Notes: generated by a model not told the origin, from the sequence alone. A DNA stretch of 6,200 nt from JAAEEP01 sp035529155 (GCA_035529155.1 DATKXF010000155.1:1-6200); one strand, 5' to 3'; positions 1 to 5,972 are shown, counted from the stretch's first letter. Numbers and translations are program-made.

Positions 1-206
1 ATATAGATGAGGTGCTGGGAATACTTCCCTCTGAAACCACTGGGTCAGGCGAGGCAGAAGCTATCGTCCAGATACTGATAGACATTAGGCAGGAGCTCAG
101 GAAGAGGAAGGTCTTTGACCTGGCCGATGAAATCAGGGACAAACTCGCTGAGAGCGGGGTGAAATTGGAGGATACCGCAGAGGGAGTGAAATGGAAGTGG
201 ACGTGA
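1..206 (+). CDS. cysS: Cysteinyl-tRNA synthetase, C-terminal fragment
   Basis: This is the 3' end of a gene that enters from the left; the reading frame is set by base 3 and ends with TGA at 204-206, giving 67 visible residues. The protein charges tRNA-Cys with cysteine in the cytoplasm. What is visible is the family's C-terminal helical tail: an IRQELRKRKVFDLADEIRD stretch followed by a GVKLEDTAEGVKWKW ending. This matches the usual CysRS ending, in which a helix with the pattern IR..LR..K.F..AD.IRD is followed by LEDT..G..W. The catalytic class I core (HIGH, KMSKS, zinc site) lies outside the window. A GTG at 12 is internal and not a start. The last 16 bases overlap the next gene, which suggests co-transcription. 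Identification rests on this short but characteristic tail. Confidence 0.88.
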   Translation, partial: IDEVLGILPSETTGSGEAEAIVQILIDIRQELRKRKVFDLADEIRDKLAESGVKLEDTAEGVKWKWT

Positions 207-1231
207 ATAGTATTGCCTACAAGAAGGCCGTGTTGATCACTGGAGGGCCTATCAAGGTCCCTAAGAACTTCAAGCCACCTTTCAGGCTGAGCAGGTCGAC
301 GGCAGGACCGGGAGCCGGGCACCCCTCCCTGGTCATAGGTTTCAAGGGAACCCGGGTGAAAAAGGCGATCTCTCCCGATGAGGGGGAGTTCGAGCTGGTA
401 GGTGAAAAGGCACCTTACAAGATCCTCAGGAATGGAGAACCATTTTTGGAAAAAGTGGAGATCCAGCCGGTCCTATATCATGCACCCCAGCAGGCGTTCT
501 TCAATCTGAGCCAAGAGTGCATCTACGACTGCAAGTTCTGCAACTCGCCAAGGCTCGATAAGGACTTTACCAAGGATATCAACCCCGATAAGATCATAGA
601 AATGATCCTTGACGCCTCGACGAGACCTGATTTCAAAGGAGTCGCGCTCACTAGTGCAGTTCCTGATGATCCTCACAGAACGGTCATGAGAATGGCCTAC
701 GTCATCAGCGTTGTCAGGGAGAAGCTTGGCCCAGAGGTACCCATCGGGGTCGAGCCCTACATCGATGACTTCCAGGATATCAACCGATTGAAGGCGGCCG
801 GGGCTGACGAGATCAAGATAAACATCGAGACATTCGACCGCGAAATCTTCAAGAGAGTATGCGGAAAGATGGACTTCGAGCATATAATCAAGGCTATCAA
901 GTTCGCTGTATCCGTTTTCGGAAGGGAGAAGGTATGCTCGAACATAATATACGGACTAGGAGAGACGGATGAAAACGTGATCGAAGGTGTTGAGTTCCTA
1001 GCTAGGATGGGATGCGTCGCTACACTCAGGGCTTTGAAGATCGACGACAGGAACAGGTCCGCGCTTGAGGAAGCTCTTGGCCCGCTGGAACCAGTCACCC
1101 CCGAGAGAATGGTCACGCTAGCTCAGGAAGCGGAGAATGCCTTCATCATCTATGACATCTCCCCGAAGAAATTCAAGACGATGTGCCATGAATGCACCTG
1201 TTGCGATCTGGTTCCATTCAAGGATCTTTGA
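191..1231 (+). CDS. Radical SAM domain protein of unknown function
   Basis: Encodes a 346-residue radical SAM enzyme. A CX3CX2C motif (C110, C114, C117, in ECIYDCKFCN) would bind the [4Fe-4S] cluster that cleaves S-adenosylmethionine. A TIM-barrel-like core follows, with strand motifs such as VPIGVEP (183-189), DEIKINIET (206-214) and NIIYGLGETD (251-260); the last resembles the GLGET strand of biotin synthase-like enzymes. About 100 residues precede the cluster, including a Gly/Pro-rich stretch (STAGPGAG, 36-43). The C-terminus carries C332, C335, C337 and C338 (CHECTCC), possibly for an auxiliary cluster or zinc. The substrate is not recognisable, and I cannot match it to BioB, PylB, CofG/H or Mmp10. 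ATG 191 follows GGGAGTGA at 182-189; GTG 203, which overlaps the cysS stop as GTGA, is an alternative start four codons in. It overlaps cysS by 16 bases, so the two are probably co-transcribed. Confidence 0.85.
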   Translation: MEVDVNSIAYKKAVLITGGPIKVPKNFKPPFRLSRSTAGPGAGHPSLVIGFKGTRVKKAISPDEGEFELVGEKAPYKILRNGEPFLEKVEIQPVLYHAPQQAFFNLSQECIYDCKFCNSPRLDKDFTKDINPDKIIEMILDASTRPDFKGVALTSAVPDDPHRTVMRMAYVISVVREKLGPEVPIGVEPYIDDFQDINRLKAAGADEIKINIETFDREIFKRVCGKMDFEHIIKAIKFAVSVFGREKVCSNIIYGLGETDENVIEGVEFLARMGCVATLRALKIDDRNRSALEEALGPLEPVTPERMVTLAQEAENAFIIYDISPKKFKTMCHECTCCDLVPFKDL

Positions 1232-1258
1232 ATCTCGATTTCACAGCCAGTACTAAAG

Positions 1259-1274
1259 TTTAGGTATGCCGAAA
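1259..1274. promoter_or_regulatory. Putative DtxR-family operator, upstream site
   Basis: The 16-base element TTTAGGTATGCCGAAA is an imperfect palindrome in which six of eight base pairs are symmetric. Bases 1260-1272 match the left part of the DtxR/IdeR consensus (TWAGGTTAGSCTA...) at about 10 of 13 positions. It lies just upstream of the TATA-like box of the repressor gene. Its centre is 24 bases from the centre of the second palindrome, roughly two helical turns. Binding by the repressor encoded immediately downstream is inferred, not shown. Confidence 0.55.
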
Positions 1275-1285
1275 TATTAAATATT
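1275..1285 (+). promoter_or_regulatory. Archaeal TATA-box for the repressor-feoB operon
   Basis: The AT-only stretch TATTAAATATT is centred about 27 bases before the ATG at 1307. This is the distance at which archaeal TBP/TFB normally places transcription start, so the mRNA would begin at or within a few bases of the start codon. No Shine-Dalgarno sequence precedes that ATG, which fits a leaderless transcript. The box is bracketed by two palindromes at 1259-1274 and 1283-1298. Confidence 0.65.
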
Positions 1286-1298
1286 AGGTTTGCCTATT
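1283..1298. promoter_or_regulatory. Putative DtxR-family operator, start-site-proximal
   Basis: The core TAGGTTTGCCTA (1285-1296) has perfect TAGG/CCTA half-sites separated by four bases. With the preceding T, bases 1284-1296 match the first 13 positions of the DtxR consensus TWAGGTTAGSCTA at 12 positions. The site lies between the TATA-like box and the expected transcription start. A bound repressor there would block TFB or polymerase access, so simple autorepression by the downstream DtxR-family protein is the obvious reading. Confidence 0.65.
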
Positions 1299-1306
1299 TT
1301 CCGTCG

Positions 1307-1966
1307 ATGGTAAGTGAGAGCATTGAAGATTACCTCGAAGCCATCTACGTCCTGACCAGGCGACAGCAGGCGGCCAAGACCAAGGACATAGCGCAGAGGC
1401 TCAAGATCTCTCCGGCAAGCGTGTCCGAGATGCTGGGAAAGCTCTCGGAACAGGGCTACATTCACTATGAGAAGTACAAGGGAGCCACCTTGACCGATAG
1501 GGGTATGAGGGAAGGAAGGAGGATCAGGAGAAGACATCGTCTCCTTGAGAAGTTCCTGACAGATGTCCTGGGCATAAAGAGGGACAAGAGCTATGAGGAG
1601 GCCTGCCGTCTCGAGCACATAATTTCGGACGAATCAATGAAGAAGATATGCCAGATGGTGCAGGAACCCGATACCTGCAAGTTTGAGAAACCATTCGAGG
1701 AGTGCACCGACGACTGCGAGGTCTGCACCGGTGAATCGGTTCTGACCCTGAGTGACCTGGGCGAGGGGGAAGAGGCCACCATTGCCTACCTCGTCTGTGA
1801 TAATCCCGGTAAGGTGAGGAGGCTCATCTCAATGGGATTCGTTCCAGGTAGGAAGGTGAAGATGGAGGAGGAGATTCCAATGGGAGGACCCCTTCTCGTC
1901 ATACTTGACGAGTGCAAGGTCGCACTGGCAAGGAATTTTGCAGACCTCATCCATATGAGAAGGTGA
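1307..1966 (+). CDS. DtxR/MntR-family metal-dependent repressor with C-terminal FeoA domain
   Basis: A 219-residue cytoplasmic metalloregulator. Residues 1-65 form a winged helix-turn-helix, with recognition helix around 34-50 (ISPASVSEMLGKLSEQG). Residues 66-120 form the helical dimerisation/metal domain (RRRHRLLEKFL, then EEACRLEHIISDE). Residues 145-217 are a FeoA/SH3-like domain (LSDLGEGEEATI, RRLISMGFVPG). Apparent ligands are D8, E11, H77, C100, E103 and H104: the N-terminal pair and H77 match MntR numbering, whereas C100 matches the DtxR/IdeR Cys102. DtxR's ancillary His98 position is Tyr96. The linker carries C124, C133, C137 and C140, which is unusual. ATG 1307 has no Shine-Dalgarno but sits 27 bases after a TATA-like box, so the mRNA is probably leaderless. 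The gene is followed after five bases by feoB, and two DtxR-like palindromes flank its promoter. The most likely role is metal-dependent repression of its own operon; whether it senses Fe(II) or Mn(II) is unresolved. Confidence 0.92.
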   Translation: MVSESIEDYLEAIYVLTRRQQAAKTKDIAQRLKISPASVSEMLGKLSEQGYIHYEKYKGATLTDRGMREGRRIRRRHRLLEKFLTDVLGIKRDKSYEEACRLEHIISDESMKKICQMVQEPDTCKFEKPFEECTDDCEVCTGESVLTLSDLGEGEEATIAYLVCDNPGKVRRLISMGFVPGRKVKMEEEIPMGGPLLVILDECKVALARNFADLIHMRR

Positions 1967-1967
1967 T
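1961..1967 (+). promoter_or_regulatory. Shine-Dalgarno that decides the feoB start
   Basis: AGGTGAT complements the conserved archaeal 16S rRNA 3' end (AUCACCU). It ends four bases before a TTG at 1972. It overlaps the stop codon of the repressor gene (TGA 1964-1966), which suggests translational coupling. This supports TTG 1972 over the overlapping GTG at 1963 and over the far-upstream in-frame ATG at 1912. Confidence 0.6.
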
Positions 1968-1971
1968 CGGG

Positions 1972-3882
1972 TTGAGGATCGCCCTGGTAGGTAACCCCAA
2001 TGTCGGTAAGTCGATGCTTTTCAACCGCATCACCGGCGTAGGGGTCATTTCCTCCAACTATCCAGGGACAACAGTCGAGATATTCGAGGGAAAGGTCACC
2101 TGCAAGGGTGAGACGATCGAGGTTGTCGATCTGCCTGGGACATATTCTCTATCTGGGACAAGTAAGGACGAGGAGATCGCACTCCGATTTCTGGCCGATG
2201 AGGGAGCGGATTGCGTCATCGCGGTGGCAGATGCCACAAGGTTGGAGCAGAGTCTGGTCCTCATATTGCAGCTGATCGAGCTTGGATTCCGATTGGTCGT
2301 TGCCCTGAACTTCATGGATCTGGCTCGAGAAAGATTCGAGATTGACATCGAACGTCTGTCCAAGGAAATGGGAGTGCCCTTCATTCCAACCGTGGCCATC
2401 ACTGGAGAGGGTGTGGATTCCCTCTGCGACAAGGTGTTCCTCAAGGAGATTCAAGTTTCCAATTTCAAAGTACACTATGATAACCACATCGAACAAATCC
2501 TATCCCAGCTAACTCCCGAAGCTGAGAAGGATTCGGTGGATTTCCCCACACGGGGAGCCCTCCTTAAACTACTGGAAGGCAACCTCTTTTTCACCGAACA
2601 GTTCTCCGAGGAGACCCGGTCCAAGGTCAAGACTCTCACAGAGAGCTTCCATAAGCAGCATGATGAGACCATCGATGTCCATATTGGTCGAGATCGATAT
2701 GGGGAAGCCGGTAGGATCAAGTCAGATGTGGTCAAGAAGATAGAAAGGCCTCCTGATTTGATGGAGAAGATATCCCGGTTGACGCTCCAACCAGCCACGG
2801 GAATTCCCCTTCTCATACTGATACTGGCTGGAATATTTCTTTCCGTGGTCTATGTGGGAGGGGCTCTCGAGGAGCTGATCCTCGATGCCTACCACGCCGT
2901 CGTCGGTAATTTCTTCCAAGACATAGCGGACTTCATTGGCGGTAAAGCGGGTGAAGCGATAGCCGAAGGCATCAATCTCAGCATCCAGGCCATATTGGCC
3001 ATAGTCATACCGTACATCCTCGTATTCTATCTCATCCTCGGAGCCTTGGAGGACTCTGGCTATCTGCCCAGGGTAGTGGTCATGTTGGATGGCTTTATGC
3101 ATAGAATTGGCTTACACGGCAGAGCGATCATTCCTATGATTGTGGGCCTGGGATGCAATGTACCGGCAATTATGGCTACTCGGGTCATTGAATCCAAGAG
3201 AGAGAGGCTGATACTCGCCGTCATTACAGTAGTGGCCATACCCTGCTCTGCCCAGACCGTGATCATTATCGGCACCGTAGGGAACTATGCGGGACTGGGC
3301 TATGCCCTGACGATCTACCTGATCCTGTTCGTCCTAGTCCTTTTGCTTGGAAGGTTGATGAACAAGTACATGAAATTCGAACCTACGAGCTTGGCAATCC
3401 AGCTTCCCGAGTTAACCATGCCAAGGGCAAAGAATGTCCTCTGGAAGACGGGAGTCAGGGTCTCAGAGTTCTTTCTCATAGCATTCCCGCTTCTTCTAGC
3501 GGGAAGTATCGTACTCGAGTTCCTAATGGTCTATGGTATCCTTGACAGCCTAGTGGAGCCCTTCACTTGGCTTACGGTTGGACTTCTTGGCTTGCCCGCG
3601 GTTACTATTATCGCACTCGTTTTCGGAGTACTAAGAAAGGAGATGGCCCTTCAGCTGCTCGTGGTCCTGTTCGGAACGACGAACCTAGCCTTGGCGCTAA
3701 GTCCGGAACAGATGTTCGTCTTCGCGTTGGTGATGGCCACCTTTATGCCTTGCATCGCGGCATTCGCCGTCCTGAGATCTGAATTCGGCATAAAAGACGC
3801 GGTGAAGATCGCCCTCGCCTCTTTGACCATAGCTTTCACTCTGGGAACGATCTTCAATTTCCTTTTCCTGGCTTTCGGATAA
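1972..3882 (+). CDS. feoB: Ferrous iron transport protein B (FeoB)
   Basis: A 636-residue GTPase-coupled membrane transporter that imports Fe(II) (some homologues carry Mn(II)) across the cytoplasmic membrane. The N-terminal G domain has G1 GNPNVGKS (7-14), G2 around T33-T34 (NYPGTTVE), G3 DLPG (53-56), G4 NFMD (113-116) and G5 near 141-147 (VAITGEG). A helical GDI-like domain follows to about 270. From about 278 onward the protein is strongly hydrophobic, with Gate/FeoB_C repeats and conserved cysteines in GLGCNVPA (C395), IPCSAQ (C425) and FMPCIAA (C594). It is shorter than the E. coli protein (about 770 residues) but normal for archaea. The chosen TTG start gives MRIALVGNPN and has a good ribosome-binding site; GTG 1963 would add three residues. 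It lies in the same operon as the upstream repressor, whose FeoA domain may interact with it. Oddities are Met rather than Thr after GKS, and CSAQ where many FeoBs have CSAR. Confidence 0.95.
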   Translation: MRIALVGNPNVGKSMLFNRITGVGVISSNYPGTTVEIFEGKVTCKGETIEVVDLPGTYSLSGTSKDEEIALRFLADEGADCVIAVADATRLEQSLVLILQLIELGFRLVVALNFMDLARERFEIDIERLSKEMGVPFIPTVAITGEGVDSLCDKVFLKEIQVSNFKVHYDNHIEQILSQLTPEAEKDSVDFPTRGALLKLLEGNLFFTEQFSEETRSKVKTLTESFHKQHDETIDVHIGRDRYGEAGRIKSDVVKKIERPPDLMEKISRLTLQPATGIPLLILILAGIFLSVVYVGGALEELILDAYHAVVGNFFQDIADFIGGKAGEAIAEGINLSIQAILAIVIPYILVFYLILGALEDSGYLPRVVVMLDGFMHRIGLHGRAIIPMIVGLGCNVPAIMATRVIESKRERLILAVITVVAIPCSAQTVIIIGTVGNYAGLGYALTIYLILFVLVLLLGRLMNKYMKFEPTSLAIQLPELTMPRAKNVLWKTGVRVSEFFLIAFPLLLAGSIVLEFLMVYGILDSLVEPFTWLTVGLLGLPAVTIIALVFGVLRKEMALQLLVVLFGTTNLALALSPEQMFVFALVMATFMPCIAAFAVLRSEFGIKDAVKIALASLTIAFTLGTIFNFLFLAFG

Positions 3883-3883
3883 A

Positions 3884-5569
3884 TCAGCGATGGGAGTAGA
3901 CCGCCTTCACGATCGGGGATGTCTGCTCGATCATGCAGAAGCCGAATCGCTCGAACTGGACTACCTTTCCAATTTCACGATCAGGAATCGACTCTGAAAC
4001 ACCATTCTTGATGGTCCCGTCTGGCATCAACACCTCGCCAATCGGTCCGTCAACCATATTCCAGTGGACTATCCTGGCACCCTCCTTGATTATTGAGAGG
4101 TCATTGCCGATGTAACGGGCTTTTCCGTTAACGTATTCCAGGTTGCAGAGGTCTTTCAGCCTTACCTTGCCATTCTTCACCAATAGGGCGTGATCCTCAG
4201 GTGTAAGGAGCACCTCGATGGGATCACCACAGAGCTCAGTGATTCTTGCCCCTCTCTCGGGATAATCAGGATGCAAAGGTGCCTTTGACAACAAGGCACT
4301 GACCCCCTCTATCTCGATCCTTACCGGATCCCAGACGAAAAAGTATCTGTTAGCTTCCGGATCCACGATCTCCTTATTGAAGGCGTACAGGTTCTCCCAG
4401 GAAAACTGGATGTCAACGTCCTTCATGCCCACATCCACCCAGTATGCCCTTATTGCATCCGGTTGGATCCCTCTTCGCCGAAGTGAACGGAATGTACCCA
4501 GACGAACGTCGTCCCATCCAGTGAACTCACCACTCTTGATCCCCTCCCTTACGACCGAAGTCTTCAGAATGGCCTCAGGTATGGAGACGAATCCGTAGTG
4601 GTGATACCATGGCATCTTCCATCCCAAATAGTTGAAAATATACTCCTGCCTCAGGGTATTGTTGAGATGATCCTTACCCCTGAGTACGTGAGTGAGTCCC
4701 AGCGTATGATCATCCACCGCTACGCTGAGGTTCATCATTGGGTATGCGTGATATCTATCACCTGTTCTTGGATGAGGTGTGTCCACGATCCTCAAGGCTA
4801 TGAAGTCCCTGATTGCTGGGTTGGGGTGGAAGAGATCGGTCTTGATGACCACCACGGCCTCTCCCTCCGAGTAATCTCCAGCCAGAATTCGATCGTACGA
4901 TTCGAGCTGATCCTGAATAGGCAAGTCCCGGTGAGGGCAAGCCCTGGATTTCTCCTTAAGGGATCTCCAATCATCGGCCTGGCAGAAGCAAACGTAAGCA
5001 TTCCCCAGCTCAAGCAATTCCTTCATTACTTGGTAATAGAGATCGAATCTATCGCTCTGGATGACTGTTTCGTTGACATCGACACCCAACCATTCGAGGT
5101 CCTCGGGTATCATATGGTACGCTTCGGGATCGATCTTGTCGGGGTTGGTATCCTCCATCCTGTTGATGAATTTACCATTGTATCTCTTCACGTACTCGTC
5201 ATTCAGGATGGCCACCCTGGAATGGCCGATGTGCAAAGGACCGGAGGGCCCAGGAGCGAACCTCATGACCACCTTTCCCTTCTCTGCGCCAGGCAGATCA
5301 GGAAGACGGGATGCTCTTTCCCCCTTCTGCTTGACGAGAAGAGAAGCGTCTATCTTCTCCAGGGCCTTTATCTGATCCTCGTGGGGCATTGAGTTGATCT
5401 CACCCACAATATCCTGTATTAGTGACATTAGCTCCTTGGCCCTTGATCTCAGCTCTGGGGTTTCAGCTAAAACCTTCCCCACCACGGCCTTGGGATTGGC
5501 CTTTCCCTTATACAGTACCGCATTCTGGAGAGCGTACTTCCTTATGATCTGCTCGGCATCCTCGGCCAT
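3884..5569 (-). CDS. gltX: Glutamyl-tRNA synthetase, archaeal type
   Basis: A class I aminoacyl-tRNA synthetase of 561 residues that attaches glutamate to tRNA-Glu. In most archaea lacking GlnRS the enzyme also mischarges tRNA-Gln for GatDE to amidate; whether that holds here cannot be seen. The archaeal N-terminal helical extension includes KYALQNAVLYKGKANPKAV. The ATP site is RFAPGPSGPLHIGH, with HIGH at 113-116. FINRMEDTNP follows, then a likely zinc site formed by C194, C196, C211 and H213 (CFC...CPHR). The KMSKS-equivalent loop, near residue 334, is ILKTSVVREGI, a degenerate form like the STS..R.GI loop of archaeal GluRS. The last third is the GlnRS-like beta-barrel anticodon-binding region. 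ATG 5569 is preferred; an in-frame TTG at 5572 would add one residue. No strong Shine-Dalgarno is visible. It converges on feoB, with one base between the stop codons. Confidence 0.95.
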   Translation of the reverse strand: MAEDAEQIIRKYALQNAVLYKGKANPKAVVGKVLAETPELRSRAKELMSLIQDIVGEINSMPHEDQIKALEKIDASLLVKQKGERASRLPDLPGAEKGKVVMRFAPGPSGPLHIGHSRVAILNDEYVKRYNGKFINRMEDTNPDKIDPEAYHMIPEDLEWLGVDVNETVIQSDRFDLYYQVMKELLELGNAYVCFCQADDWRSLKEKSRACPHRDLPIQDQLESYDRILAGDYSEGEAVVVIKTDLFHPNPAIRDFIALRIVDTPHPRTGDRYHAYPMMNLSVAVDDHTLGLTHVLRGKDHLNNTLRQEYIFNYLGWKMPWYHHYGFVSIPEAILKTSVVREGIKSGEFTGWDDVRLGTFRSLRRRGIQPDAIRAYWVDVGMKDVDIQFSWENLYAFNKEIVDPEANRYFFVWDPVRIEIEGVSALLSKAPLHPDYPERGARITELCGDPIEVLLTPEDHALLVKNGKVRLKDLCNLEYVNGKARYIGNDLSIIKEGARIVHWNMVDGPIGEVLMPDGTIKNGVSESIPDREIGKVVQFERFGFCMIEQTSPIVKAVYSHR

Positions 5570-5667
5570 CAAACGGCCATTCGCGATTAACCTATTGTAA
5601 CTTTCGATGGCCAGTTAGGTCCTTGAAATAATGGTCACCAATAAATCACCAACAGTCGAAGAACGAT
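5570..5667 (-). promoter_or_regulatory. gltX upstream region with candidate TATA element
   Basis: These 98 bases lie between the end of the small membrane-protein gene and gltX. On the minus strand there is an AT-rich GATTTATTGG element around 5639-5647, which could place a transcript start near 5617 and leave a leader of about 48 bases. A weaker ACAATAGG stretch near 5591-5598 is at the right distance for a leaderless start at 5569. Neither is strong, so read-through from the upstream gene is equally plausible. No terminator-like U-tract is seen. Confidence 0.3.
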
Positions 5668-5874
5668 TCACGCCATTGCGGTACCGACAACCGTCCAAAG
5701 TCTAAAACCGGTCAGCCAGACCAGGATCAGGAATACGAGAAATACCGCCACTAGAATGTCGAGATCATGGAACCTTCCCGGTTTGGCATTCTGGGTGCCT
5801 ACTATGTACAGGTATGCGATCAATGGGATCAGCATTATAATTATAAGAGCCTGCATTATCTCTTCAATGCTCAT
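5668..5874 (-). CDS. Small two-helix membrane protein, function unknown
   Basis: Encodes 68 residues. Two hydrophobic segments, about 9-26 (ALIIIMLIPLIAYLYIVG) and 40-59 (ILVAVFLVFLILVWLTGF and flanks), are separated by a hydrophilic loop (TQNAKPGRFHDLD). The protein is therefore predicted to span the membrane twice as a hairpin. There is no catalytic motif, and I do not recognise the family. ATG 5874 is chosen because it directly precedes the first helix and follows a G-rich GGGGGGGGAG stretch that can serve as ribosome-binding site. A longer in-frame start at 5919 would add 15 residues of low-complexity coding through the G/C runs and is less likely. It lies 98 bases upstream of gltX on the same strand and is divergent from the UbiD-family gene. 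The reading frame is short, so expression is likely but not certain. Confidence 0.7.
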   Translation of the reverse strand: MSIEEIMQALIIIMLIPLIAYLYIVGTQNAKPGRFHDLDILVAVFLVFLILVWLTGFRLWTVVGTAMA

Positions 5875-5878
5875 GACT

Positions 5879-5908
5879 CCCCCCCCTGAACAATGAATGG
5901 ACGGGGGG
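5879..5908 (-). repeat. C8/G6 inverted repeat over the small-ORF ribosome-binding site
   Basis: On the plus strand a run of eight C (5879-5886) and a run of six G (5903-5908) are separated by 16 bases. On the minus-strand transcript these would be C6 followed by G8, able to form a six-pair all-GC stem. The G8 arm is the likely ribosome-binding site of the 68-residue membrane protein. Whether the C arm is transcribed depends on which TATA element is used. Confidence 0.5.
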
Positions 5909-5909
5909 C

Positions 5910-5922
5910 ATAATATCATTTT
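5910..5922 (-). promoter_or_regulatory. Candidate TATA element for the small membrane-protein gene
   Basis: On the minus strand this stretch reads AAATGATATTATG (5922 to 5910). It is AT-rich, unlike the GC-rich sequence on both sides. It would start transcription near 5888, about 14 bases before the ATG at 5874, leaving a short leader that contains the G-rich ribosome-binding site. This is a positional inference only. Confidence 0.4.
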
Positions 5923-5951
5923 TCAATCCACGACCTCGGAATTGAATGGAT

Positions 5952-5962
5952 GATTAATATAT
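5952..5962 (+). promoter_or_regulatory. TATA-box of the UbiD-family gene
   Basis: GATTAATATAT is centred about 28 bases before the ATG at 5985, with no Shine-Dalgarno next to that ATG. The arrangement matches a leaderless archaeal mRNA. The surrounding TGATTAATATATCA (5951-5964) is close to symmetric, so it could also serve the divergent minus-strand gene. Confidence 0.6.
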
Positions 5963-5972
5963 CACTGAGAGG

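Noticed and set aside
473..1116. Two minus-strand open frames inside the radical SAM gene
   Set aside because: Both are antisense to a gene with clear motifs, their compositions are not protein-like, and neither has a promoter or ribosome-binding site.
1912..1971. Upstream ATG at 1912 as the feoB start
   Set aside because: It would overlap the repressor by 55 bases and add 20 residues of non-FeoB sequence before the P-loop strand. The GGTGAT site just before TTG 1972 explains the start better.
2058..3275. Several minus-strand open frames opposite feoB
   Set aside because: They overlap one another in different frames, are antisense to strong FeoB motifs, and look like shadows.
4598..5392. 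Long plus-strand open frame of 264 codons opposite gltX
   Set aside because: It lies wholly antisense to a well-supported glutamyl-tRNA synthetase and shows no recognisable domain. Its length follows from the codon bias of the gene on the other strand.
5590..5620. ACCTA and TAGGT elements upstream of gltX as a metal-repressor site
   Set aside because: The half-sites (CCTA ... TAGG) face the wrong way round and are about 20 bases apart, unlike the TAGG-N4-CCTA sites before the repressor gene.
5875..5919. Longer start for the small membrane protein
   Set aside because: The extra 15 residues are encoded by the C/G runs and the TATA-like element, and they would place the G-rich ribosome-binding candidate inside the coding sequence.
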